Both the position numbers and the translations under genes were made by a program. From an uncultured Prevotella sp. (GTDB lineage: Bacteria; Bacteroidota; Bacteroidia; Bacteroidales; Bacteroidaceae), in the NCBI GenBank assembly GCA_900317685.1, contig ONHQ01000005.1:32709-96708 (forward strand): a stretch of 64,000 nucleotides of DNA. The letters run 5' to 3'. Under the pieces are notes generated by a model, which saw nothing but the letters and a program-made list of their open reading frames with translations, ran no database searches and had not been told where the DNA came from. Each line of letters starts with the position of its first letter. Within the stretch, counting starts at the first letter, position 1. Positions 8,065-16,796 of this stretch are shown in pieces.

Positions 8065-10644
8065 TCATTTCATGTCGTTTAATGCGCCATTGCCAAAGTA
8101 GCTGTAATGGTTATTATCGGGGTTGACAACAATCTGCTCCAAGACAATCTCGGGATCTACCATGATGATCTTAAGCGTATGGTGCCCGGCTGTGATGCCT
8201 GGGAAAGAAGCATCGAGCCAACGCATATTGTCGAAGACCTCGTTGCGCATGGGGCGCTGACGTCCTTGCCAGAATCCACTGAGCGCCAGACGGCTCTGAG
8301 GTGGCAGTGGTTTCAGTACTTTGGAGTGTGCCAGATTCTTGGGATTGTATTCCGCAAACGTGTCGACAAGTCCCCGTCGTGCGTCGATAACTTGTATCGG
8401 CTGGTCATCGATCTGCACGGCGATGCGCAGTCCTCTTTCAGGCATTACGTCTTGTGTTGGCAATATGCCGAGCGCTACGGTAGCCTTGTCGGTGAGATTG
8501 ACATCGTAGGTAAGCACGGCTCCACTGTTTCGCGCCAGCACATTGCTGCTGCCCATACAGCCCTTGCCCCGTCCTAACTGAGGCAGAAATATCCATGAGG
8601 CTCCTTTGCCGTCGCTCTTACTGGTATAGTGGCAGGCCGCGATGGAATACTCTTTTGTGTCAGGCTGTTTTCGCAGAGCATAGTCCACATTGAAGTCAAG
8701 CGCGCCCTTGCTGGGATTGTCAATCTTGTCTTTCTCCTTGAAGCCTTCACGAATGGCTTTTGCGGAGAGCTTCATCGGATTGATGTTGTCCTTGGGCATA
8801 TACCAGTTGGTGTAGCCGATATGCTTGTCCTGCATCATCTTGTCCCACTTGCCGCCGGCCAGTGTCTGATAATAGTCGCTGAGTTCCTTGTCACGGGCCA
8901 TGAGCTGCTCGATGAGCACCGAGTCACCTCGTGTGGCTGCGTTATAGATGAGCGCCACACCGGCACTGGCCACCACCGGGTAGTAGACCAACTGGTAATA
9001 AGCATCCTGCGCGTTGGCCGGAATCTTTGTTCTCAAACTTTCCGCGCGTGAGCTGAGCGAAAGCCACAGGCTGTCGGTGAAGTTCATCTCTTCACGGTTG
9101 AAGATACCTGGAGTCTGCACTTCCGGTTTCCGCCACAGATTATATTTGGCATAGCGCGCAATGAGGTCAGCGGCTTCTTCGGCATTTTGCTGGCCGAAAG
9201 CTTCGGCTGTGAAGTGCTGTAGCCACTTCTGTTCATCGCCAGCCTTGATAGCATCAGGGTTCCACGCGTACTGCATGATGAAGTCGATGGGCACCTCCTT
9301 GGGCTTGAGATCTCCCACGTTGATGATCCAGATGCGGTCGATACCGGTCTTGTATGCCAGGTTGAGCTGCTCTCTGAGCTTTGGCAACGGTGAGGTATTG
9401 ATCCACCGGTCGTTCCATGGCCCGCCGTTCATGTCGATGTGATAGTAGAGTCCGAGTCCGCCTTTGCGCTTATGTTCAAAGTCGCGACCGATGCGGCGGA
9501 TGTAGCCCCAGTTGTTGTCGCAAAGCAGCAGTGTGACGTCGTCGGGCACCGTGAAGCCGGCATCGTAGTAGCGTTGTACTTCCGTGAAGATAGCCCACAA
9601 CTGTGGCACGGCGTCTTCGCGTCCATAAACTTTCCTGATGATGTCGCGTTGTCCCTTGATGACCTTCCGCAGCGTCTTCATGTTTTCCTCGTCATCACCT
9701 TTTCCCATGGCCACATCACCGTCGCCGCGCATGCCGATGGTCACAAGGTTGTCGTAAGCCTTGTTGCGTTTCAAGCCATCGAGGAAGAAGCGGTCCAGTC
9801 GTTCTTTGTTCACACTGTAGTCCCAAGGACCGATCTCGCTCTTGCGGGAGACATATTCCCGGTGTGCCCGCATCATCGGCTCGTGATGGCTGGTACCCAT
9901 GACGATGCCGTATTCGTCGGCCAGCCGCGGACTCTCAGGGTCGTCCTCGTTGAAGCGGGATCCCCACATCGCAGGCCAAAGATAGTTGGCTTTCAGACGA
10001 AGCAGGAGCTCGAAGAGATGAGCATACATCTTGGAGTTGATGCCGCCAAAATGCTTTGTGGCCCATTCGCCAAAGGAGGGCCACTCGTCATTGATGAAGA
10101 TGCCACGATATTTCACCTTGGGTGAAGGCTGCACGAAACGTCCGGCAGTCCAATAAACATTGTCTTGGTGCTGGACTGGCACATCTGCCCACCAGTACCA
10201 GGGCGACACGCCGATGCGCTGGCTGATCTCATAGATGCCGTAGATGGTACCGCGCTTATCGCTTCCTGCCACGACGAGATTGCCGTCAACAACATCTATG
10301 ATAAACGATTCCCACTGTCCTTTCACGCGACTGACATCTATTTTCCGCTGTCGGATCAGTTGGTCGATGACGTGGCTCTTGCCAATGGTGCCGACAAGAA
10401 TGTGTCCGTCCGTCGGTTGTCCCTTTAGTCGGCTGACGGTTTCCACGGCACTCGCTGTACCAGATACCTTCCTCACGTCGTCGGCAAGATCGTTTGCCGC
10501 TCTAATCACGCCTTTCCAGTCGTCAGCGTCGACAGTGATCGTTGCCGCATGATGGTCCTCGGCAATACAGAAGTTGCGGCTTGCCGCTCTGCCGTTCATC
10601 GCCATGAAAAAAAGAAGGAAGAATGTAATTAATTGCTTTTGCAT
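8065..10644 (-). CDS. GH115-family alpha-glucuronidase
   Basis: This 859-residue exported protein has a signal peptide through about GRAASRN. GH115 features run in order: an N-terminal domain with the GTIYGIYEISQRIGVSPWYWW segment typical of the family, then the barrel start KYRGIFINDEWPSFGEWATK. Next come LLLRLKANYLWPAMWG, the GTSHHEPMMRAHREY strand, TIGMRGDGD, and LCDNNWGYIRR. A C-terminal beta domain ends near VVNPDNNHYSYFGNG. GH115 removes (4-O-methyl-)glucuronic acid side chains, including internal ones, from xylan. The length agrees with other exported members. It is transcribed away from the GH29 gene and converges on the GH98 operon, so it is a separate transcription unit. Confidence 0.92.
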   Translation of the reverse strand: MQKQLITFFLLFFMAMNGRAASRNFCIAEDHHAATITVDADDWKGVIRAANDLADDVRKVSGTASAVETVSRLKGQPTDGHILVGTIGKSHVIDQLIRQRKIDVSRVKGQWESFIIDVVDGNLVVAGSDKRGTIYGIYEISQRIGVSPWYWWADVPVQHQDNVYWTAGRFVQPSPKVKYRGIFINDEWPSFGEWATKHFGGINSKMYAHLFELLLRLKANYLWPAMWGSRFNEDDPESPRLADEYGIVMGTSHHEPMMRAHREYVSRKSEIGPWDYSVNKERLDRFFLDGLKRNKAYDNLVTIGMRGDGDVAMGKGDDEENMKTLRKVIKGQRDIIRKVYGREDAVPQLWAIFTEVQRYYDAGFTVPDDVTLLLCDNNWGYIRRIGRDFEHKRKGGLGLYYHIDMNGGPWNDRWINTSPLPKLREQLNLAYKTGIDRIWIINVGDLKPKEVPIDFIMQYAWNPDAIKAGDEQKWLQHFTAEAFGQQNAEEAADLIARYAKYNLWRKPEVQTPGIFNREEMNFTDSLWLSLSSRAESLRTKIPANAQDAYYQLVYYPVVASAGVALIYNAATRGDSVLIEQLMARDKELSDYYQTLAGGKWDKMMQDKHIGYTNWYMPKDNINPMKLSAKAIREGFKEKDKIDNPSKGALDFNVDYALRKQPDTKEYSIAACHYTSKSDGKGASWIFLPQLGRGKGCMGSSNVLARNSGAVLTYDVNLTDKATVALGILPTQDVMPERGLRIAVQIDDQPIQVIDARRGLVDTFAEYNPKNLAHSKVLKPLPPQSRLALSGFWQGRQRPMRNEVFDNMRWLDASFPGITAGHHTLKIIMVDPEIVLEQIVVNPDNNHYSYFGNGALNDMK

Positions 10645-10959
10645 GGTTGAATAGTGCTTAGATGTAATTTGAGATAAAGTTACAAAGAAAATGTCAGCAA
10701 CATCTCGGAATTTGTTGCATATACTAAATGATATGTATCATAGACAGTCTATATTGGTATTATGCAACATATATCAGACAACTCCCAAGGCTTGACGGGC
10801 TGAACTGTGAGATGTTCCTATCAGTAAGTTGATCGTTCGGTTCGTTATAATTTGTTTTTAATTTTGTATCTTTGCAAGTGGAAAGTAACAAGGACATGCT
10901 GACTCTCTCATCCTTTGCTAATAACCAATATCTATAATGATAACCCCAAATTAATACAA
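10645..10959. promoter_or_regulatory. divergent promoter region between GH115 and GH29 genes with nested palindromes
   Basis: The 315-base gap has no gene. A perfect 14-base palindrome ATGATATGTATCAT lies at 10728-10741. It sits inside a wider inverted repeat, GTTGCATA (10714-10721) and TATGCAAC (10761-10768). A Bacteroidota -7 box TATCTTTG at 10867-10874 should serve the GH29 gene, giving a leader of about 80 bases. No clear -7 box was seen for the GH115 side. The nested palindromes are candidate operators. Confidence 0.5.
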
Positions 10960-12603
10960 ATGACAAAAACAATCTTGTTTACTGGTCTTCTGCTCTTGGC
11001 ATCTCTTTCCTCTCAGGCGCAGAAGTATGCTGTGCCAGTGTCCGAGGCACAGGAGAAGATGATGGAAGGAAAGTTTGCTCCGACATGGAGTTCGTTGGAA
11101 AGTCAATACCAAGTGCCCGAATGGTTTAGCAATGCTAAGTTTGGCATTTGGGCGCACTGGGGCCCTCAGTGCGTGGAGGGCTCGGGCGACTGGATGGCCC
11201 GGTCGATGTATCAGGAAGGTTCGGCTGCCTGGAAATACCATCGCGAACACTATGGCCATCAGTCGGAAGTGGGATTCAAAGACATTCTACCGCTTTTCAA
11301 GGCTGAGCATTGGAATCCCGACTCGCTCGTCGCTTACTACAAGAGTTTGGGAGCGCAGTATTTCTTCGCCCTTGGCAACCATCACGACAACTTCGACCTT
11401 TGGGACTCGAAATACCAGCCGTGGAACTCCAAGAACATTGGACCGCACAAGGATATCCTTGAAGGCTGGGCCAAAGCCGCCCGGAAATACGGTCTGAAAT
11501 TCGGCGTTTCCCTTCATGCCGACCATGCCTGGACATGGTATGAACCATCGCGCCGCTATGATCGTTCCGGTAGCAAGATGGGAGTGTCCTATGATGGTTG
11601 CATGACAAAGGCCGACGGTAAGGGCAAATGGTGGGAAGGACTGGATCCTCAGGATCTCTATCAGCAAGACCACCCGCTGAGTAAAGGGTCATGGGCCGAC
11701 GGCATGATACACCGGCAATGGGACTGGAGCAATGGTGCAGCCGTGCCGTCACAGAAGTTTGTTACGAACTTCTACAACCGTACACTCGACGTCATCAACC
11801 GCTACAATCCCGACTTGCTCTACTTTGATGTCACCGTGTTACCTTTCTGGCCCATCAGTGACTGCGGTCTGAAGATTGCCGCTGACTTCTACAACCACAA
11901 CTTGGCGACCCATCATGGCAAGCTGTCTGCCGTGATGTTCGGCAAGATACTCAATGATCAACAGCGCAAAGGCATCACTTGGGACGTGGAGCGGGGTGCA
12001 CCCAACCATATCATTGACCGTCCTTGGCAGACATGCTCATGCATCGGCGGTTGGCACTATAACACTGAAATCTACGAGAAGAATCAATATAAGTCTGCCG
12101 CACAGGTTGTGAGACTGCTCGTCGACGTGGTCAGCAAAAACGGCAACCTGCTGCTTTCTGTGCCGCTCCGCAGTGACGGCACCTTCGACGAGAAAGAGAA
12201 AGCTATCCTCGACGAGTTTGGAGCATGGATGCGAGTGAACAAAGAGAGCATCATCGGCACGCATCCTTGGATGGTCTTTGGCGAAGGGCCGATTGCTGAT
12301 TCTGACATTAAGCTCAATGCACAAGGATTCAACGAGGGTGCTTATACACGTGCCGGTTCAGCAGAGATCCGCTTCACCCAGAAAGGCAACACGCTCTTTG
12401 CTACTGCTTTGGCCTGGCCTGCTGACCACAAAGTGACCATCAAGAGTCTGGCTTTACATTCTCCACATTATGGCGGCAAGGTGAAGTCTGTCCATCTTTT
12501 AGGCTATGGTAAGGTAGCCTTCCATCAGACGGAAAAAGGACTGGAGGTCGATCTGCCCGAAAAGCCTTGCAATACGATCGCTCCCGTGCTAAGCATCAAG
12601 TAA
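10960..12603 (+). CDS. GH29-family alpha-L-fucosidase
   Basis: I chose the ATG at 10960, which begins a clean signal peptide (MTKTILFTGLLLLASLSSQAQ), over an upstream in-frame ATG. The protein has 547 residues. GH29 motifs are WFSNAKFGIWAHWGPQ (about 54-69), ALGNHHDNFDLWDSKYQPWN, FGVSLHADHAW, and the nucleophile strand LLYFDVTVLPF with Asp290. Also seen are the WDVERG segment and LVDVVSKNGNLLLSVPLRSDG. A C-terminal beta-sandwich ends the protein. The enzyme releases alpha-L-fucose (some members use alpha-L-galactose) in the periplasm. Complex xylans carry alpha-linked L-galactose or fucose-like caps, which may explain its place beside GH98 and GH115; that link is inference. Confidence 0.9.
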   Translation: MTKTILFTGLLLLASLSSQAQKYAVPVSEAQEKMMEGKFAPTWSSLESQYQVPEWFSNAKFGIWAHWGPQCVEGSGDWMARSMYQEGSAAWKYHREHYGHQSEVGFKDILPLFKAEHWNPDSLVAYYKSLGAQYFFALGNHHDNFDLWDSKYQPWNSKNIGPHKDILEGWAKAARKYGLKFGVSLHADHAWTWYEPSRRYDRSGSKMGVSYDGCMTKADGKGKWWEGLDPQDLYQQDHPLSKGSWADGMIHRQWDWSNGAAVPSQKFVTNFYNRTLDVINRYNPDLLYFDVTVLPFWPISDCGLKIAADFYNHNLATHHGKLSAVMFGKILNDQQRKGITWDVERGAPNHIIDRPWQTCSCIGGWHYNTEIYEKNQYKSAAQVVRLLVDVVSKNGNLLLSVPLRSDGTFDEKEKAILDEFGAWMRVNKESIIGTHPWMVFGEGPIADSDIKLNAQGFNEGAYTRAGSAEIRFTQKGNTLFATALAWPADHKVTIKSLALHSPHYGGKVKSVHLLGYGKVAFHQTEKGLEVDLPEKPCNTIAPVLSIK

Positions 12604-12772
12604 GACTAACAAATTGAGTTGAACAGAACTTCACGATGTCTTTTGTGGTGTTCATAGTGTTGTGATCAAGACAAGTTACTATAGAGGACATGAAAACATT
12701 TTGAAGTTAAAAAGAACTTATAAGGAAGTCATCAAGGAACCATATGAAAATATAGAAGTAATGATATAAATA

Positions 12773-12807
12773 CCCCCCAATCCTACCATAATAGCAGGGT
12801 CGGGGGG
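12773..12807 (-). terminator. terminator-like hairpin between convergent genes
   Basis: CCCCCC (12773-12778) pairs with GGGGGG (12802-12807), with CCT/AGG pairing inside. It lies between the GH29 stop (12603) and the DUF4302 stop (12847). There is no strong T-tract on either side, so efficiency is uncertain. The rest of the 243-base gap shows nothing recognisable. Confidence 0.45.
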
Positions 12808-12846
12808 CGAGAGTTCTATGGAATCGGTTAAAGGATTTTTCTTAGC

Positions 12847-14142
12847 CTAATTTCTGAACGGCCAAGCCTTAATACGGTTGGTGACCTTGATCACATTCTT
12901 TGGCTCGTTCTCATCGGTTAAGATGATGTAGGACGGATGCTTGATATCATCGGTTGTCAACTTGAAGCGGCGTGGCGTCGTCCATGCAAATGGGTAGACG
13001 ATGTTGGCGTAACCATAGTATTGGACATAGTAGTTGCCGTTGAGTACATTGTTGGCAGCCACATAGGTCAGTTCAACCTCATCGTTACCAATCAGTTTAT
13101 AGTTCATGGCAAGTGTACCCCACCATGTGTTGCTGCCATCATAGCTTCCGAATGTGAGTCCAAAGTTCTTGCCGTAGGAAGAGCTGAACTCATAGTTGCC
13201 AAGGATAGCATATCGTGTTTCCTCGCCGTAAGGAACCTGATAATTGTTGAGAGAATGATTCCAATAAGCCTGTCCGTAACTGCTCAGTCCGCTCAATGCC
13301 ACGTTCCAAGCACCGAGCACAAACTGCTCGTTGATAGGAGGAATGACAGGGATGAGCTTAACGCTCTTGTCTGCCGGGTTGACCCAATTACCGCCTTCAG
13401 CATAGCTGAAACCAGTAATGGTCTTGCCACGGAATGTAATTGGCTTATAGAGCTCATAGCCGGTAGGCGTGATGGTGAACGGCATATTAGTGTCCTCACC
13501 CGTTGCCTTATCCGTGACGGTGAGATAGTTGTAGCTCAGTGAGGCATTCATCGTATCGTTGTCAACGATCAGTGCATAGTTGTTGTAGGTTGCCATAGAA
13601 TCGGAAACCAGAGATACCTTGTCGTAATAGTCCGCCCACGATCCTTGCTGCAAAGGCGTCATCACAATACGATCCTCATGTTTCTTGCCCAAGAGCACAA
13701 CGGAGTCGGCAGAAGCAGAAAGCACTCTGAACTCCAAGTCACCATTGAAGCCTTTTCCCAAAGTTCCGAAATCCTCATTACTCGGGTCGGAGAAGTAATG
13801 GAAGATAGGGTTGTACTCATCGAAGGAAAGCAATGTACCAGAACTCTGCTCCAGCTTGTAGTGCGAGGTGAAGGTACTGTCCGGGCCAAAGAACTCACTG
13901 GCCACAGTCACCTTGTTGTTTGCAAACTTACAGTAGACGTTGTAACCACCATAGGTGATGTTACCGTAATAATGCATGATCCATCCGTTGCTTTGGCTTT
14001 CGAGGATCTGCCGTGTGGTAGACATCGACTCGGCAATTCTTTCTGCCGATGGCTTGTCGAAGACATCGTCGACTTCCGGCGTGCACGCACCCACAAGCAG
14101 GGCGACGGCCGCCAACAGCCATAGATTGAATATCTTTCTCAT
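12847..14142 (-). CDS. DUF4302-family lipoprotein
   Basis: This 431-residue protein has lipobox VGAC (Cys20) and the DUF4302 hallmark near the N terminus (STTRQILESQSNGWIMHYY). A long all-beta body follows, with no catalytic motif. Function is unknown. Members are usually encoded after a susC-susD-metallopeptidase set, exactly as here: it is the last gene of the minus-strand operon, 21 bases downstream of the metallopeptidase gene. By context it is a surface lipoprotein that assists nutrient capture. Confidence 0.85.
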   Translation of the reverse strand: MRKIFNLWLLAAVALLVGACTPEVDDVFDKPSAERIAESMSTTRQILESQSNGWIMHYYGNITYGGYNVYCKFANNKVTVASEFFGPDSTFTSHYKLEQSSGTLLSFDEYNPIFHYFSDPSNEDFGTLGKGFNGDLEFRVLSASADSVVLLGKKHEDRIVMTPLQQGSWADYYDKVSLVSDSMATYNNYALIVDNDTMNASLSYNYLTVTDKATGEDTNMPFTITPTGYELYKPITFRGKTITGFSYAEGGNWVNPADKSVKLIPVIPPINEQFVLGAWNVALSGLSSYGQAYWNHSLNNYQVPYGEETRYAILGNYEFSSSYGKNFGLTFGSYDGSNTWWGTLAMNYKLIGNDEVELTYVAANNVLNGNYYVQYYGYANIVYPFAWTTPRRFKLTTDDIKHPSYIILTDENEPKNVIKVTNRIKAWPFRN

Positions 14143-14163
14143 AGAATGTGTTCTTTAAGTTGT

Positions 14164-15156
14164 TTACTTTAAATGACGTAAATCGAGCGTTGTGACTTCC
14201 TTGGAGCGGCGCAGCACAATTTCACGCAGCTTGTCAAGGTCGATTCCCCAGTCATTTTTGAAATACTCTTTGACCAGTGCAAGCTTGGCAATGATGGCAT
14301 CACGTCCGCTGGTGTCGTACTGTGCTTGCTTATTACCATTCTTGTCGAAGGTAAAGATCGTGTCGTTGTTCTCGTCGAGTTTGACGGCGACACCCGAACT
14401 GACAATCTTATCCCATGCAGCTTGTGTATGCGTGACGTAAGTGGAATAGATCTCGGCAAAGTCCTCGTTGTACTCTTTTGAGGCATATCCACTGACGAAG
14501 CCCATGGCAGGAGCCTTAGCGTCATCGACGTTGATCCAGTTGGATGTCTGATAATTGGCAGACGAGATAGTTTGGAACTCGGTGCTATAGTTCTTCTTTT
14601 GCGTCAAGATGTGACAAAACTCGTGGTGCATGGTGTGGAAGAACCAGTAGTTCAAGTCCATCGGCAGAGCTCCGGTGTCGGGGAACGGACTGTCTACGTC
14701 GATGACAGGGTGATCGATGTCGATGTTGTTGACACGGAAAAGCGTCACCTTCACACCGCCTTCGGCAACGCCGAGAACGATGCCGCCGCCATTGTCATAT
14801 TCCGGTGAACCAATCAACTGATACACGCGAGGACTATAGGTCTTCAGAAAGTCCTGTCCCATCAAGTCAGTGTAGGAATCCATCCACACGTGTTTGACCA
14901 TGATGGCCAAAGCTTTCGACTTGTCGTAGTCGGCTGGGATTACATTGTAGTAGTTGTCGGTCTCCCGATCGTTATAGCGATAGAGGAACTTAATGTTGTA
15001 GGGATCTGTGAAGTTGGCCTTAGTCCAACGGTCCAGCTCCGTGCTGTCGGTGACCTCAGTCTCATCGAAGATGCTCTTGCTGCTCAGGTCATCGTCAGAG
15101 CATCCGGTGAGAAGAGTTGCCATCAGACCTAATATGATGATTCTTGTATATTTCAT
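14164..15156 (-). CDS. zinc metallopeptidase lipoprotein of a SusCD locus
   Basis: This 330-residue lipoprotein has lipobox LLTGC (Cys19). It has a zincin motif, HEFCH at residues 178-182 within WFFHTMHHEFCHILTQ. A downstream acidic patch, EDFAEIYSTYV, could supply the third ligand. This matches the family of substrate-import-associated zinc metallohydrolase lipoproteins found beside SusC/SusD pairs. The likely role is surface hydrolysis of a peptide-containing substrate before SusCD uptake, which is inference from context. Spacing to susD upstream is 41 bases and to DUF4302 downstream 21 bases, so this is one operon. Confidence 0.85.
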   Translation of the reverse strand: MKYTRIIILGLMATLLTGCSDDDLSSKSIFDETEVTDSTELDRWTKANFTDPYNIKFLYRYNDRETDNYYNVIPADYDKSKALAIMVKHVWMDSYTDLMGQDFLKTYSPRVYQLIGSPEYDNGGGIVLGVAEGGVKVTLFRVNNIDIDHPVIDVDSPFPDTGALPMDLNYWFFHTMHHEFCHILTQKKNYSTEFQTISSANYQTSNWINVDDAKAPAMGFVSGYASKEYNEDFAEIYSTYVTHTQAAWDKIVSSGVAVKLDENNDTIFTFDKNGNKQAQYDTSGRDAIIAKLALVKEYFKNDWGIDLDKLREIVLRRSKEVTTLDLRHLK

Positions 15157-15197
15157 AATTCAGAATGGTTGAAGTAACTAAGAATAATTAAAGTACC

Positions 15198-16778
15198 TTA
15201 TCTGGGATTTGCTTCCAGTCCTGCATTGATGACATCTTCAGGCAACTGAATAGCGCCACGCTTGTCAGCGGCATGGAAGATGATTGGATCTTCACCATCG
15301 AGGAGATGACCATATTCAATGCCATAGCGTTTGATATCCACGAAACGCAGTCCCTCGCCCCAAGTCTCCAGTCGTCGCATGTGCAGAATCATCTGGATAA
15401 AGTTCTCCTGCGTACCGGACTCTACCGTAAAGCCTTGCGGGTGGAGCACTTTTTTAATAGTACGCTGACTGTTGGCAGTGGGGATCACCTCGCTATAGCG
15501 TACACCATCCATGAACTTGTTGAGACTCTCTTCGGTGAGTGTAGGCCGCTTTGCGGTGCCGCTGTTAGGGAGACAGTGCGAGCGAATCCAAGCGTTCATG
15601 TCGTCAAGTGCATGGGCATAGTCCTTTTTCATAGCATAGGCCTCCGCTCTTACCAACAGCGTCTCTTCCGTAGAGAAGGCGGGGAAGACGATGTGAGCGT
15701 AGCCGGTGTTGTTCACCTTGTCAGTGGTTTCAAAGAACTCTTCTACCTTGGGAAAATACTGTTGAGCAGCATTATATTGGAAGATTTTATGAGCATAGAC
15801 CAACGTGTTGTTGTTTGATCCACTTCCCCATGGCGCTTTGGCGTAGAAGGTCTCGTTGACGTCTATATTTTTGTTGTGACCATAGCGGCGGAACGACGAG
15901 CTCCATGTCAGAGCACGAGATGCGGAAGAGTATGCCGTGATGATCAGCAGATTGGCGTTTTCTGATGATTTCACATAAGCATTTTGAATATCATTGGGTG
16001 ACATTGATGCGAAGGGGGTATAGTCACGCAGACGGTTGTCAGGGTTGGAACCAAGAACTGTTGTAGCATATTCAATGGCTTTGTCGTAGTTGTGAATCAT
16101 CAGATTGAAGCGGGCTGCAAAGGCGTAAGCCGCACTCTTGTTGAAATGATACTTCGGCGTAGTCATATAGCTGTCACTGATTCTTGGTAAGGCAGCCTCA
16201 ATGTCACGATTGATATTTGCGTAGAGTTCTTTCAGTGTACCACGCTTATATTTGGTGTCGACGCTTTGCTCCGGCTCTGTCGGATAGGGCAGACCAAGAT
16301 AGACGTCAGCAGAATCAGGGTTGTAAGTCATGCAGAAGATGGTTGCCAACTCGTACATGTTGTAAGCGCGGGCTATCAGCGCCTCAGCATATTCAGCGGG
16401 ATAGGTTGCCGTGTCTCCGATAGCTTTCAGGTCCGCCAACGCCTCATTGCAAGTTCCTACTCGGTAGTAGAAACCGTTCCAAAGCGAATAAGGATCATCG
16501 TTTCCGGTATTAGGATCATCCTTGAAGCGGTACATCTCGTCTTGTGCCGGAGTAGCGGCATATTGTGAACCATTGTCAGTAACATTGTCCGAACTCATCT
16601 CAAAGAGCAGGTTGGGCATGTGTGTAGGATAGGCCGAGGCAAGGAGCTTCTGCACTTTCTCCTGGGTGTCTACTTGCGCACGGTCGTCAGGCAACTTGTC
16701 GAGATAGTCGTTGCAAGCTGTGAAGCCCATCAGTGCACAGGCAGCCAATAGTATATGGATTCTATTGATTATTTTCAT
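15198..16778 (-). CDS. SusD/RagB-family lipoprotein (second SusCD pair)
   Basis: This 526-residue protein has lipobox GFTAC (Cys22) followed by NDYLDKLPDDRAQVDT, a very common SusD start. The TPR-like helices (ALIARAYNMYELATIF and AAYAFAARFNLMIHN) and the C-terminal EETLLVRAEAYAMKKDY and LETWGEGLRFVDIKRYG segments are typical. It is encoded 18 bases downstream of its SusC partner. With the metallopeptidase and DUF4302 that follow, it probably belongs to a peptide or glycopeptide uptake system rather than a plain glycan system, because no carbohydrate enzyme is present in this operon. Confidence 0.93.
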   Translation of the reverse strand: MKIINRIHILLAACALMGFTACNDYLDKLPDDRAQVDTQEKVQKLLASAYPTHMPNLLFEMSSDNVTDNGSQYAATPAQDEMYRFKDDPNTGNDDPYSLWNGFYYRVGTCNEALADLKAIGDTATYPAEYAEALIARAYNMYELATIFCMTYNPDSADVYLGLPYPTEPEQSVDTKYKRGTLKELYANINRDIEAALPRISDSYMTTPKYHFNKSAAYAFAARFNLMIHNYDKAIEYATTVLGSNPDNRLRDYTPFASMSPNDIQNAYVKSSENANLLIITAYSSASRALTWSSSFRRYGHNKNIDVNETFYAKAPWGSGSNNNTLVYAHKIFQYNAAQQYFPKVEEFFETTDKVNNTGYAHIVFPAFSTEETLLVRAEAYAMKKDYAHALDDMNAWIRSHCLPNSGTAKRPTLTEESLNKFMDGVRYSEVIPTANSQRTIKKVLHPQGFTVESGTQENFIQMILHMRRLETWGEGLRFVDIKRYGIEYGHLLDGEDPIIFHAADKRGAIQLPEDVINAGLEANPR

Positions 16779-16796
16779 AGTGCTAACAATTGAAGA

